Shown: positions 1-7,494 of the stretch, piece by piece | How the letters are laid out: each line of letters starts with the position of its first letter | Numbering within the stretch: the stretch's first letter is position 1 | Assembly (NCBI GenBank): GCA_000405605.1 | Contig: ASPA01000030.1 | Location: 1 to 24,243 of the forward strand | Source of the DNA: Atribacteria bacterium SCGC AAA255-G05 | GTDB lineage: Bacteria > Atribacterota > Phoenicimicrobiia > Phoenicimicrobiales > Phoenicimicrobiaceae | Reading direction: 5' to 3' | DNA length: 24,243 nt | Made by a program: the position numbers and the translations under genes | The notes under the pieces: generated by a model | Databases searched by the model: none | What the model was told of the DNA's origin: nothing | The model's input: the letters and a program-made list of their open reading frames with translations, nothing else

Positions 1-311
1 CCTATAGAGCAATTCAAAAGATTTCATATGCTCAAAAATTAGTGAAGGCAGCGATGAGGGAGGCTATTGAAATATCAAAGTCACTCAATATCAATTTGTC
101 CGAAGAAGATATTGATAAAGCATTTAATATGTTAATGGATTTCTCTCCGGACGGAAAGACCTCAATGCTGCAAGACATAGAAGCTAAAAGAAAAACAGAG
201 GTGGAGATGCTTTCAGGTAAATTATGTTTATTGGGGGAACAGTTTAATATTCTAACGCCGGTGAATAATCTGTTTTTTAACCTGATAAAATCAATTGAAA
301 GAATGTACTAA
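1..311 (+). CDS. panE: 2-dehydropantoate 2-reductase, C-terminal part (cut by window edge)
   Basis: The frame is open from the first bases of the window, reading YRAIQKISYAQKLVKAAMREAIEIS, so this is the 3' end of a longer gene and not a small gene starting at the GTG at 42. The residues PDGKTSMLQDIEAKRKTEVEMLSG followed by LGEQFNILTPVNNLFFNLIKSIE are the hallmark of the helical ApbA/PanE C-terminal domain, where the SMLQD-x-E segment lines the substrate pocket. Known family role: NADPH-dependent reduction of ketopantoate to pantoate in coenzyme A synthesis. The Rossmann N-terminal domain lies outside the window, so a PanE-like paralogue acting on another 2-keto acid is possible. The next gene begins 20 bp downstream, consistent with an operon. 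Confidence 0.82.
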   Translation, partial: YRAIQKISYAQKLVKAAMREAIEISKSLNINLSEEDIDKAFNMLMDFSPDGKTSMLQDIEAKRKTEVEMLSGKLCLLGEQFNILTPVNNLFFNLIKSIERMY

Positions 312-331
312 GTAAAAAAAGGAGGTTAGAA

Positions 332-1162
332 ATGAAAGGAAAGGCGACAGTTCTATGTGAAAATTGTGTATTTAGTAATGCCGGTGCAATAGCTGAGCAT
401 GGTTGGGCAGTCTATATCGAGAGTGATCAAGGAAATTTTCTTTTTGATACGGGTCAAGGGCTGGGGATTATTAATAATGCCCGCTATCTTAATAAAGATT
501 TATCAACCATTCAAGGGATTATTATTAGCCACCATCATTATGATCATACCGGAGGTCTTTTCACTGTTTTAGAACAAACAGGGAAAGTCAATGTATATTC
601 ACATCCGGATCTTTTTAAAAACAGTTATGTAGTGGATGAAGGAAAAGAAAGAAATATCGGAATTCCTTTCCGCCGGGAAATATTAGAAAGCAGAGGAGCT
701 CAATTTAAATTTAATACCAGTTTTAGGGAGATTGCACCGGGTTTGATGTTAAGCGGAGAAATTCCCCGTTTGACTGAATATGAAAAAGGCAGTAAAAAGT
801 TATTGCTCAAAACCAGTGAAGGTTATACCCAGGACCTTATTTTTGATGACCAAACATTGGTTGCAACTACTGAAAAAGGTCTCGTTATTATTTTGGGATG
901 CTCACATTCAGGCATGATAAATATCATTAATCACATTATTGATAAAACCGGGCAAAGTCATATCCGTGCAATCATCGGTGGCACTCATTTAGGTCCCGCG
1001 AGCAAGGAAACAATAGAAAAAACCATCCAAGCTTTAAAACAATTTGATATAGAAAAGATTGGTGTTTCTCATTGTACCGGATTGGAAACCTCAATGCGAT
1101 TATTTCAAGAATTTGGGAATCGTTTCTTTTTCTGTAATGTAGGAACCGAGATAAAAATATAA
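332..1162 (+). CDS. MBL-fold metallohydrolase, COG1237 type
   Basis: This 276-residue cytoplasmic protein has the metallo-beta-lactamase fold. Visible marks are FDTGQG at about 38-43, the dinuclear metal motif H67-x-H69-x-D71-H72 inside SHHHYDHTGG, a second metal segment LGCSHSGMINI, and GGTHLG near the C-terminus followed by GVSHCTG. This arrangement, with the CSHSG and GGTHL segments, is that of the COG1237 group, often annotated as 7,8-dihydropterin-6-methyl-4-(beta-D-ribofuranosyl)aminobenzene 5'-phosphate synthase-like; the true substrate is usually unknown. The ATG follows AAAGGAGG at good spacing. It is 20 bp behind the ketopantoate reductase gene and about 110 bp ahead of the FAH gene. 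Fold assignment is secure; substrate is not. Confidence 0.85.
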   Translation: MKGKATVLCENCVFSNAGAIAEHGWAVYIESDQGNFLFDTGQGLGIINNARYLNKDLSTIQGIIISHHHYDHTGGLFTVLEQTGKVNVYSHPDLFKNSYVVDEGKERNIGIPFRREILESRGAQFKFNTSFREIAPGLMLSGEIPRLTEYEKGSKKLLLKTSEGYTQDLIFDDQTLVATTEKGLVIILGCSHSGMINIINHIIDKTGQSHIRAIIGGTHLGPASKETIEKTIQALKQFDIEKIGVSHCTGLETSMRLFQEFGNRFFFCNVGTEIKI

Positions 1163-1274
1163 TTACAAATCCTGCTGAAGAATAGTCAAAGACATCACTC
1201 TAAAATATGTAAGTAGAAACAAACGCTAAATAAAGCAGAAATAATAGATTTAAATAAATTAAAAGGAGATAATC

Positions 1275-2066
1275 ATGAAAATAGTGAGATATCAGAAAAA
1301 TGGTAAAGTGTTTTACGGAAAACTTGAAGATGAGCAGATTTTCCCGATTGAAGGAGATGTTTTTGGAGATTTAAAATTAATAACAGAACCGATAAAAAGG
1401 GAAGAGGTAAAATTGCTTGCCCCGGTAAATCCCCCGAATATCATTGCTATTGGGCTTAATTACAAAAAACATGCCGAGGAAAGTGGTCATGGTTATCCGA
1501 AAAAACCGGTCATTTTCTTAAAAGCTACATCTAGCCTTATCGGACCGGAAGATAAGATTATCATTCCGCAAATGGCGCCTGATGAAGTTGATTACGAAGC
1601 TGAACTTACTATTGTAATCGGTAAAAGGGCTAAAAATGTAGAGATAGAAGAAGCAGAAGATTATATTTTTGGTTATACCTGTGCTAATGATGTTTCGGCA
1701 AGGGACTGCCAGATTCGCCTGGATCAACAGTGGGCCAGAGGCAAATCTTTTGATACATTTTGCCCCTTGGGTCCCTGGATTGAAACCGAGCTTGCAGAAC
1801 CCGATCATTGCCGTATAATGTCTCGATTAAATGGTAAGATCATGCAGGATTCGAATACTTCTGATCTCATATTTAGCACGAAAGAATTATTGAGTTATTG
1901 TTCTAAAAACTTTACGCTTTATCCCGGTACGGTGATTTTAACCGGCACACCAAGCGGTGTTGGTTTTGCCCGGAATCCTGCTGTATTTTTAAGGCTTGGA
2001 GATACGTTTGAAATTGAAATTGAAGGGATTGGCAAATTAATTAATTTAGTAAGCAGAGAGGTGTAA
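1275..2066 (+). CDS. Fumarylacetoacetate hydrolase (FAH) family protein
   Basis: This 263-residue protein has a short N-terminal domain (about 1-50) and a catalytic FAH domain. The sequence shows AIGLNYKKHAEE at about 58-69, the metal-binding pair E108 and E110 in VDYEAELTIVIGK, the partner acid in CANDVSARDCQ (D139), RGKSFDTFCPLGPW, and the terminal TGTPSGVGFAR segment. Family members hydrolyse or decarboxylate acyl-pyruvate-type and related 2-keto substrates with Mg2+ or Mn2+, for example acylpyruvase, 2-hydroxyhepta-2,4-diene-1,7-dioate isomerase and oxaloacetate decarboxylase. The exact substrate cannot be read from the sequence. The start is supported by AAAAGGAGATA upstream. It lies last before a hairpin and a new promoter, so it probably ends the first transcription unit. 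Confidence 0.87.
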   Translation: MKIVRYQKNGKVFYGKLEDEQIFPIEGDVFGDLKLITEPIKREEVKLLAPVNPPNIIAIGLNYKKHAEESGHGYPKKPVIFLKATSSLIGPEDKIIIPQMAPDEVDYEAELTIVIGKRAKNVEIEEAEDYIFGYTCANDVSARDCQIRLDQQWARGKSFDTFCPLGPWIETELAEPDHCRIMSRLNGKIMQDSNTSDLIFSTKELLSYCSKNFTLYPGTVILTGTPSGVGFARNPAVFLRLGDTFEIEIEGIGKLINLVSREV

Positions 2067-2153
2067 TGGTCCATCATATTTTTCGAGCCTACGCTAATGC
2101 CCGAAAAACCCGGGAGAAAGAATTGGAAAACGGATTGCAAGTACCCTCTCTAA

Positions 2154-2185
2154 TTTAGGGGGGAGGACTGGCCATCCCCCCTAAA
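2154..2185 (+). terminator. GC-rich stem-loop after the FAH gene, possible terminator
   Basis: TTTAGGGGGG (2154-2163) pairs perfectly with CCCCCCTAAA (2176-2185) across a 12-base loop. It sits about 90 bp after the FAH stop and just before the promoter of fabK, where a terminator would be expected. The following bases (ATCTTTCT) are only moderately T-rich, so termination efficiency is uncertain. Confidence 0.5.
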
Positions 2186-2199
2186 ATCTTTCTAAAAAA

Positions 2200-2228
2200 T
2201 TGACAAAAAATATATTGTTCTGTATACT
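2200..2228 (+). promoter_or_regulatory. Sigma-70-type promoter for fabK
   Basis: TTGACA (2200-2205) is followed by exactly 17 bases and TATACT (2223-2228). The -35 is perfect and the -10 has five of six consensus bases. Transcription would begin near 2235, leaving a leader of about 80 nt before the AAGGAG (2300-2305) and ATG at 2314. No obvious operator or riboswitch fold is seen in the leader. Confidence 0.75.
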
Positions 2229-2313
2229 TGCTTTTAATAATAGGTCATAATAGTAGTTAACAAATAAATTAGCTATTCATAGAGTAGGAGAAACTTTATA
2301 AGGAGATGCATTA

Positions 2314-3255
2314 ATGTTTAAGTCTATTATATGTGAACTTTTAGGAATAAAATACCCGCTTATTCAGGGAGGGATGGCCTGGATCGCCGATGCTGAACTT
2401 GCCGCTGCAGTATCCAATGCCGGTGCTCTTGGAGTTGTTGCAGCGGGTTATGCTCCGGGTGAATGGGTTAAAGAAGAGATTCGTAAAACAAAGAGGCTAA
2501 CTGAAAAACCTTTCGGACTTAATATTATGCTCTTAAATCCCAATGCTGATGAAATTGCCCGCATAGCTATTCAAGAAGGCGTAAAGGTAATAATTACCGG
2601 AGCCGGCAACCCTGGTAAATATATAGAAATGTGGAAAGAAAATAATATTTTAGTATTACCGGTAATTCCTTCGGTTGCTCTGGCCGTACGAATGGAGAGA
2701 ACCGGGGCAGATGCAGTGATTGCAGAAGGCGGTGAAGCCGGAGGGCATGTGGGAGAATTAACGACCATGTCCCTTATTCCCCAGGTAGTAGATGCGATAA
2801 ATATTCCTGTTTTAGCTGCCGGCGGAATTGCCGATGGCCGCGGACTGGCAGCTGCCTGGATGTTAGGGGCTTCAGGGTTTCAAATGGGTACAAGATTTCT
2901 GGTAGCCCGAGAATGTAATGTTCATAAGAACTATAAACAAAAGATACTTACAGCCAGAGATACCAGCACAATAGTTACCGGAAGGCCGACCGGTCACCCG
3001 GTTAGGATAATAAAAAATAGGTTGGCAAGGGATTTCCAGCAGCTGGAAAAAAGAAATGCATCTTTAGGAGAATATGAAGAACTAGGAGCAGGTTCGCTTT
3101 GTCGAGCAGCTCGAGAAGGAGATATGGATTATGGTTCGATAATGGCCGGGCAGTCAGCCGGTCTGGTAAAAAAAGAACAAACCTGCAAGGAAATAGTTGA
3201 GGAAATATTTTTGGAAGCGGAAAAAATAATTTTAGAGAAAAGTAAATTAATTTAG
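2314..3255 (+). CDS. fabK: Enoyl-[acyl-carrier-protein] reductase II (FabK type)
   Basis: This 313-residue FMN-dependent TIM-barrel enzyme should catalyse the last step of each fatty-acid elongation cycle, enoyl-ACP reduction. It shows YPLIQGGMAWIAD at 14-26, AAVSNAGALGVVAAG at 31-45, FGLNIMLL at 67-74, TGAGNPGKY at 95-103, and AEGGEAGGHVG at 137-147 with the conserved His145 that corresponds to the catalytic/FMN-region histidine of FabK. Phosphate-binding segments follow: AAGGIADG at 168-175 and MGTRF at 191-195. The spacing and overall wording match FabK closely, more so than ordinary nitronate monooxygenases, which belong to the same superfamily. It has its own promoter and an AAGGAG ribosome site. 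No other fatty-acid synthesis gene is adjacent; a paralogue lies immediately downstream. Confidence 0.82.
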   Translation: MFKSIICELLGIKYPLIQGGMAWIADAELAAAVSNAGALGVVAAGYAPGEWVKEEIRKTKRLTEKPFGLNIMLLNPNADEIARIAIQEGVKVIITGAGNPGKYIEMWKENNILVLPVIPSVALAVRMERTGADAVIAEGGEAGGHVGELTTMSLIPQVVDAINIPVLAAGGIADGRGLAAAWMLGASGFQMGTRFLVARECNVHKNYKQKILTARDTSTIVTGRPTGHPVRIIKNRLARDFQQLEKRNASLGEYEELGAGSLCRAAREGDMDYGSIMAGQSAGLVKKEQTCKEIVEEIFLEAEKIILEKSKLI

Positions 3256-3382
3256 GTTATTGTAAACTTTAGTGGGGTACTCTATGAAAGAAAAGAATAA
3301 TTATCGATTTTAAGGAGAATATTATTGGTAAAGAATGCGGTATTGATTTTATTAAATCATTATCTGCAAAGGAGTAATACAG

Positions 3383-4474
3383 ATGAATTTCAAAAAAATT
3401 CCCAAGTTAAAAATAGGTAACTTAGAAGCGAAAATTCCCATTATTCAGGGGGGGATGGCTGTGGGAATCTCTTTATCAGGTTTAGCGTCTGCCGTGGCAA
3501 ATGCAGGGGGCATAGGAGTTATCGGGACTGCCGGGATAGGCATGCTTGAACCTGACGCCGCTAAAAATTTTACTGAAGCAAATAAAAGGGCTTTACGTAA
3601 AGTAATAAGAAAAGCAAAGGAGATGACCAGGGGTATTATAGGGGTAAATATAATGGTTGCTCTTTCGGATTTTTATGATATGGTCAAGATTGTAGTAGAG
3701 GAAAAGGCAGATTTAATATTTCTTGGAGCAGGTTTGCCCTTAAAAGGTCTTCAAATGCTGGTTCCCGATAAATTAAAAAAAGTTAAAACTAAGATTGTTC
3801 CTATTGTATCATCTTCCCGTGCTGCAAAAATTATATTTCAATACTGGAAAAAAAATTATAATCACGTGCCTGATGCTGTCGTTGTTGAAGGACCATTAGC
3901 CGGCGGACACCTGGGTTTTAAAAAAGAACAGATTAATAATCCGGATTTTACTTTAGAGAAAATTTTGCCTGAAGTGATTTCCGTGATAAAACCTTACGAA
4001 GATGAATTTGATAAGGGCATTCCAATAATTGCCGCAGGCGGTATATATACCGGTGCAGATATTTACAAATATATTAAGCTGGGAGCTCAGGGAGTACAGA
4101 TGGCTACCAGATTTGTTACCACTTATGAGTGCGATGCTTCTATAAAATTCAAAGAGACTTATTTAAAATGTAAAAAAGATGACTTAATGATAATTGATAG
4201 TCCGGTTGGATTACCGGGAAGGGCAGTAAAGAACAAATTCCTGGAAGAGGTTTCATCCGGGATTAGAAAACCTTTTAAATGTTCCTGGAAATGTTTAAAG
4301 ACTTGTAATTTTAAGAAAGCGCCTTACTGTATCGCTCTTGCTCTCACTAATGCCCAACAAGGAAAACTTGAAGATGGATTTGCTTTTGCAGGAAGCAATG
4401 CTTATCGCGCGGATAAGATTATTTCAGTTAAAGAACTTATAGCAAATCTATCAGAAGAATATGAAAAAGCTTAA
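3383..4474 (+). CDS. Nitronate monooxygenase-family flavoprotein with a C-terminal cysteine cluster
   Basis: This 363-residue protein is a distant paralogue of the preceding FabK. The FMN TIM-barrel marks are IPIIQGGMAVGIS at 18-30, AVANAGGIGVIGTAGIG at 37-53, GVNIMV at 87-92, FLGAGLP at 113-119, the conserved histidine H176 in VEGPLAGGHLGF, AAGGIYTGADI at 217-227 and GVQMATRF at 237-244. Unlike FabK it has a C-terminal stretch with C300, C304, C308 and C316 (Cx3Cx3Cx7C), followed by LTNAQQGKLEDGFAFAGSNAYR. Family members are usually annotated nitronate monooxygenase or 2-nitropropane dioxygenase-like; the substrate here is unknown. The ATG has AAAGGAG at good spacing. It is probably co-transcribed with fabK across a 127-bp gap. 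Confidence 0.82.
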   Translation: MNFKKIPKLKIGNLEAKIPIIQGGMAVGISLSGLASAVANAGGIGVIGTAGIGMLEPDAAKNFTEANKRALRKVIRKAKEMTRGIIGVNIMVALSDFYDMVKIVVEEKADLIFLGAGLPLKGLQMLVPDKLKKVKTKIVPIVSSSRAAKIIFQYWKKNYNHVPDAVVVEGPLAGGHLGFKKEQINNPDFTLEKILPEVISVIKPYEDEFDKGIPIIAAGGIYTGADIYKYIKLGAQGVQMATRFVTTYECDASIKFKETYLKCKKDDLMIIDSPVGLPGRAVKNKFLEEVSSGIRKPFKCSWKCLKTCNFKKAPYCIALALTNAQQGKLEDGFAFAGSNAYRADKIISVKELIANLSEEYEKA

Positions 4475-4486
4475 AAAGAAATCCGC

Positions 4487-4515
4487 TTGACTATCCTAAT
4501 GTCTTAGATTATCCT
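4487..4515 (+). promoter_or_regulatory. Likely sigma-70-type promoter for the 4597 gene
   Basis: TTGACT (4487-4492), a 17-base spacer and TATCCT (4510-4515) give five of six and four of six consensus positions. It lies just behind the flavoprotein stop codon. The predicted leader is about 75 nt. The following 4516-4596 is very AT-rich with no clear stem-loop. Confidence 0.5.
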
Positions 4516-4596
4516 TAAACTATAAATTATTTTTTAATTGTAAACCACATACACTACAAATAAAGAATAAAAATTAGAAAAGGTAGGTAAGTTATT

Positions 4597-6507
4597 ATGA
4601 AACCTGCTACCAGAGTTAATGAATTCACCACCGATATTATAGAATTTTGCGAAAATGATCCTCGCTTATATAAAGAATTAATTAATGAAAGAGAAAGGTT
4701 TTTTACTCTTACTCCTGAGAAGCATTATAGAACTTTTGACGATAAAAATTGGGCAGACCTAAGATTTGCAGATCATTTTATGTTCTCCTATATTTCTCAA
4801 TATTACGAAATGACCCCCTTAGAAGTTTTTTTATCTAAAAATTTATCTGATTACAATAAACACGATCAAAAGATTTTTTTAGGATTTAAGGGCAATATTT
4901 TCAGCGCCTTTACCATTAGCAAAGTTGTAGTTGGTTTTTATTTTATAGCCAAAGACCTAACTTCTGGGAAAGAATATAAAGTAAGAGAAAATCGAGCTAC
5001 CCATAAACTAAAAGAAGGAGATTATATTGTAGGCCGTATTTTACCTTACGAGGCAGATTACGCCTTGTCTATTGTAAACCTAACCTACCCTAAAGAATCA
5101 TCCTATATATTAAAAAGATTGTGGAAGAATAGTTCTCCCGATATTGCCCGCATAGTTACCCCTTTAATGGTAGAGAAAGAACTTTTTCATAAATTCAGGG
5201 GTACCCCTAAAGAGGAAAACAATCTGGAATCTGTGGAAAAAAAACTAAAGCATTTTTTAAAAAAGTATTTGGGCAAAAAAGCACCTTCTATTAAGAATCT
5301 TAGAAAAAAGATAAATAGAATTACTGACCCTTCTCCGCTAATGAGAGAGTTGTCGGGGAAATTTGATTTTTCCTCTAATGATGAATTGATAGAATTTCAA
5401 CAGCTTTTTATGAATTTTTGGAATCTTTCTTCTCGGGATGAGTTTAGCGGAAAATCTCCCGAGGAAATTCATGAACAAAACATAGGTCCAAAGGAAAAGG
5501 AACTTACCCAGGATTTGATGTTTTATGTCCAGTCTGAGGTTAACCCGGGTAATTTTTCCAATCAGGATGAATTAAATAAAGCAGTTAAAAAATGCCAGGA
5601 AAGATGGCTCCACCAGCCTCAGGAAGAACTCGAATACAAAACTCCCTGGGAAGCAATTTTGGAAGAAAGAAAAAGATTAGGTAATCCCAGAAAAGATTAC
5701 TCTATTTCAATAACTATAACCCCCGTATCTTGTGGAATGAAGGAAAAATATATTGATTTAACCGGTTTAAACATGAAGGATACTCCTTTAGTAAAAGATT
5801 TAGAAACTTTTGTTAATTATTTTACAAAAAATCGCGTAAAAGTTACTTTAAAGAACAGATGGATTCCTTTTAAACATCTGAAATTAATAGAGGAAAACTT
5901 TATAAATGAAGATATTTTTAATTTATTTGGTAAAGAAGAAAAAAGAGGAGAAGAGCCTTTTAAAAGCTATATCTGCTTTATAGATTTTTTATCCCGAGCG
6001 GCAAAATTTATCTATATAGATAAAAAAGGCTGGGTGCAGATAAATGCCCGTCATTTTAAAAAATTTAGCGAGAAATCTTATGGAGAAAAACTATTTGAAT
6101 TATTTTTTACCTGGGTAGAAAAAGTGAATTGGACAAAACTTCAGATAAGAGATTTTATAGCAATATACGCAAAAGAATATCAAAAAATATTTATTGATAT
6201 CCTTTATTATTTTCATAAGTATGAAGTAAATAAAAATATTGAAACAGAAGAACTTATAAACCAGCTTTATGCTTCAACGATAGAAAATATGGAATCTCCT
6301 GAGAAAGCGGTGGGTCACTTAACTATAATGATAGATAGAGTTATATTGTCATATTTAAAATGGTTGGGAGCAATCGATACCCAGAAGGAAAAAATAATCC
6401 CGGGGATAGGAATTGGCTGGATTAAAAAATTTCGGGTTACTCCAAAGGGTAAAAACTTAATTAATAAACTAGTAGATTATTATATTAAAATCGGGAAGAT
6501 AAAATAA
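4597..6507 (+). CDS. Uncharacterised 636-residue protein with a repeated W..P..E...KTP.EAI motif
   Basis: I do not recognise a named family. The protein has no signal peptide or membrane segment and is rich in Lys, Glu and Phe, so it is probably cytoplasmic. Residues about 85-170 look like a beta-rich module (KVVVGFYFIAKDLTSGKEY, then LKEGDYIVGRILPYEADYALSIV), like a small nucleic-acid or ligand-binding barrel. Two similar helical segments follow, FQQLFMNFWNLSSRDEFSGKSPEEI and KCQERWLHQPQEELEYKTPWEAI, a probable internal duplication. The C-terminal third is helical and ends in IGWIKKFRVTPKGKNLINKL, which resembles the wing of a winged-helix domain. It stands alone with its own promoter upstream and a strong hairpin downstream. 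A regulatory or nucleic-acid-binding role is only a guess. Confidence 0.8.
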   Translation: MKPATRVNEFTTDIIEFCENDPRLYKELINERERFFTLTPEKHYRTFDDKNWADLRFADHFMFSYISQYYEMTPLEVFLSKNLSDYNKHDQKIFLGFKGNIFSAFTISKVVVGFYFIAKDLTSGKEYKVRENRATHKLKEGDYIVGRILPYEADYALSIVNLTYPKESSYILKRLWKNSSPDIARIVTPLMVEKELFHKFRGTPKEENNLESVEKKLKHFLKKYLGKKAPSIKNLRKKINRITDPSPLMRELSGKFDFSSNDELIEFQQLFMNFWNLSSRDEFSGKSPEEIHEQNIGPKEKELTQDLMFYVQSEVNPGNFSNQDELNKAVKKCQERWLHQPQEELEYKTPWEAILEERKRLGNPRKDYSISITITPVSCGMKEKYIDLTGLNMKDTPLVKDLETFVNYFTKNRVKVTLKNRWIPFKHLKLIEENFINEDIFNLFGKEEKRGEEPFKSYICFIDFLSRAAKFIYIDKKGWVQINARHFKKFSEKSYGEKLFELFFTWVEKVNWTKLQIRDFIAIYAKEYQKIFIDILYYFHKYEVNKNIETEELINQLYASTIENMESPEKAVGHLTIMIDRVILSYLKWLGAIDTQKEKIIPGIGIGWIKKFRVTPKGKNLINKLVDYYIKIGKIK

Positions 6508-6532
6508 ATATAAAACAAACTTAAAAATAAAA

Positions 6533-6583
6533 AATAAATGTGTCAAGAGACAGTTTTTTGCTCTGCCTCTTGACACATTTATT
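6533..6583. terminator. 17-bp perfect inverted repeat, probable terminator or mobile hairpin
   Basis: AATAAATGTGTCAAGAG (6533-6549) pairs without mismatch with CTCTTGACACATTTATT (6567-6583) across a 17-base loop. It begins 26 bp after the 4597 gene stop. A T-rich tail follows only on the minus strand; on the + strand the stem is followed by ATAGATTATAG. It could end transcription of the upstream gene, but its length and perfect symmetry also fit a REP-like or MITE-like unit. Confidence 0.6.
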
Positions 6584-6602
6584 ATAGATTATAGAGGGTA
6601 GA

Positions 6603-7274
6603 ATTATAAAAATTGAAAAGATAATACGTTCGAAGAGAAAGAGCATTGCTATGTATATAAATAGTGATGCCGCATTAATAGTAAGAGCGCCTTTTAATAC
6701 CAGCGAAGAAAATATAAATAAAGTTATTTTAAAATATAAAGACCGATTACAGAAAACGCAAAAAGAAGTCCAACTAAGGAATTTAAAATTTAATAAAAAA
6801 GAATTTGTTGATGGAGAAAGATTTCTTTATCTGGGGAATTATTACCATTTAAAATTAATGGATAATCCAGAAATTTTGCTGGATTTTAAAGACGAATTTT
6901 TGCTTTCAAAAAAATATTTATCATACGCGAAGAATATTTTTATCATTTGGTATAAGAGAAGAGCATATGAAAAAATATCTCAAAGAGTCAGATGGTATGC
7001 ACAAAAAAGAGGATTCAAATATAATAAAATAAATATTACCAATGCACAAAAGAGATGGGGTTCTTGCTCTCACCAGGGAAATCTAAGTTTTGCCTGGAGA
7101 TTAATTATGGCTCCTTTAACTATCATAGATTCTGTTGTTATTCATGAGCTTGTACATCTTGAAGTGAAAAATCATTCAAAAGTATTTTGGAATAAAGTGG
7201 GAAGCTTGGACAAGGAATATAAAGAACATAAAGATTGGTTAAAAAATAATGGTTATTTATTGAGATTGAAATGA
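6603..7274 (+). CDS. YgjP-like zinc metallopeptidase (COG1451, DUF45)
   Basis: The C-terminal catalytic motif is HELVHLEVKNHSKVFW, an HExxH with a third histidine seven residues on, preceded by KRWGSCSHQGNLSFAWRLIMAPL. These are typical of the YgjP/SprT-like minigluzincin family of small cytoplasmic zinc peptidases, whose substrates are mostly unknown. The first ATG is at 6651, but the family N-terminal strand is encoded upstream in the same open frame: IIKIEKIIRSKRKSIAMYIN, then LIVRAPFNTSEENI. The frame is open back to a TAG at 6585 and contains no ATG, GTG or TTG. I therefore place the start near 6603-6612 at an ATT or ATA codon, behind GAGGGT at 6594-6599. The alternative is a shortened protein from 6651 (207 residues). 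Confidence 0.72.
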   Translation: MIKIEKIIRSKRKSIAMYINSDAALIVRAPFNTSEENINKVILKYKDRLQKTQKEVQLRNLKFNKKEFVDGERFLYLGNYYHLKLMDNPEILLDFKDEFLLSKKYLSYAKNIFIIWYKRRAYEKISQRVRWYAQKRGFKYNKINITNAQKRWGSCSHQGNLSFAWRLIMAPLTIIDSVVIHELVHLEVKNHSKVFWNKVGSLDKEYKEHKDWLKNNGYLLRLK

Positions 7275-7395
7275 TATTTTGTGAATATGATGATGCCTTA
7301 TCGTGGATAATAATGGGCGTCCTGTGTTATAAAAAAATACTGGATTCCCGTTACCTGCCTCTAAAATCTCGAAAAAATATTATAGGAGGGTTATC

Positions 7396-7494
7396 ATGTT
7401 TTTCTCTTTAATAAAAAATAGAAGGAGCACAAGGAAATATAAGAGACAGGAAATAGAAAAAGAAAGGGGAATGAAAAATTGTATTTATCAATAA
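7396..7494 (+). pseudogene. Nitroreductase N-terminal remnant
   Basis: An ATG with an excellent ribosome site (AGGAGGG, 7384-7390) starts a 32-codon frame reading MFFSLIKNRRSTRKYKRQEIEKE and ending soon after in TAA. The pattern (FFxLIKxRRSxRKYKxxEIEKE) is the N-terminal FMN-binding helix region of the nitroreductase family, normally about 170-250 residues. Family resemblance stops at about codon 23, and the remaining residues read into the start of the downstream PLP enzyme, whose TTG start at 7479 lies inside this frame. A deletion appears to have fused the promoter-proximal end of a nitroreductase gene to the next gene. Its translation may now help deliver ribosomes to the next gene. Confidence 0.68.

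Noticed and set aside
42..311. An 89-residue gene starting at GTG 42
   Set aside because: The same frame is open to the left edge and its residues match the middle of the PanE C-terminal domain, so GTG 42 is an internal codon.
3284..3420. Two tiny frames, MKEKNNYRF (3284-3313) and a 31-codon TTG frame behind AAGGAG (3325-3420)
   Set aside because: The ribosome site is good, but the second frame overlaps the next gene out of frame and has no recognisable content; probably chance, although a leader peptide is not excluded.
7271..7411. 46-codon frame overlapping the YgjP stop by ATGA
   Set aside because: No recognisable sequence, and it runs out of frame into the nitroreductase stub; likely chance.
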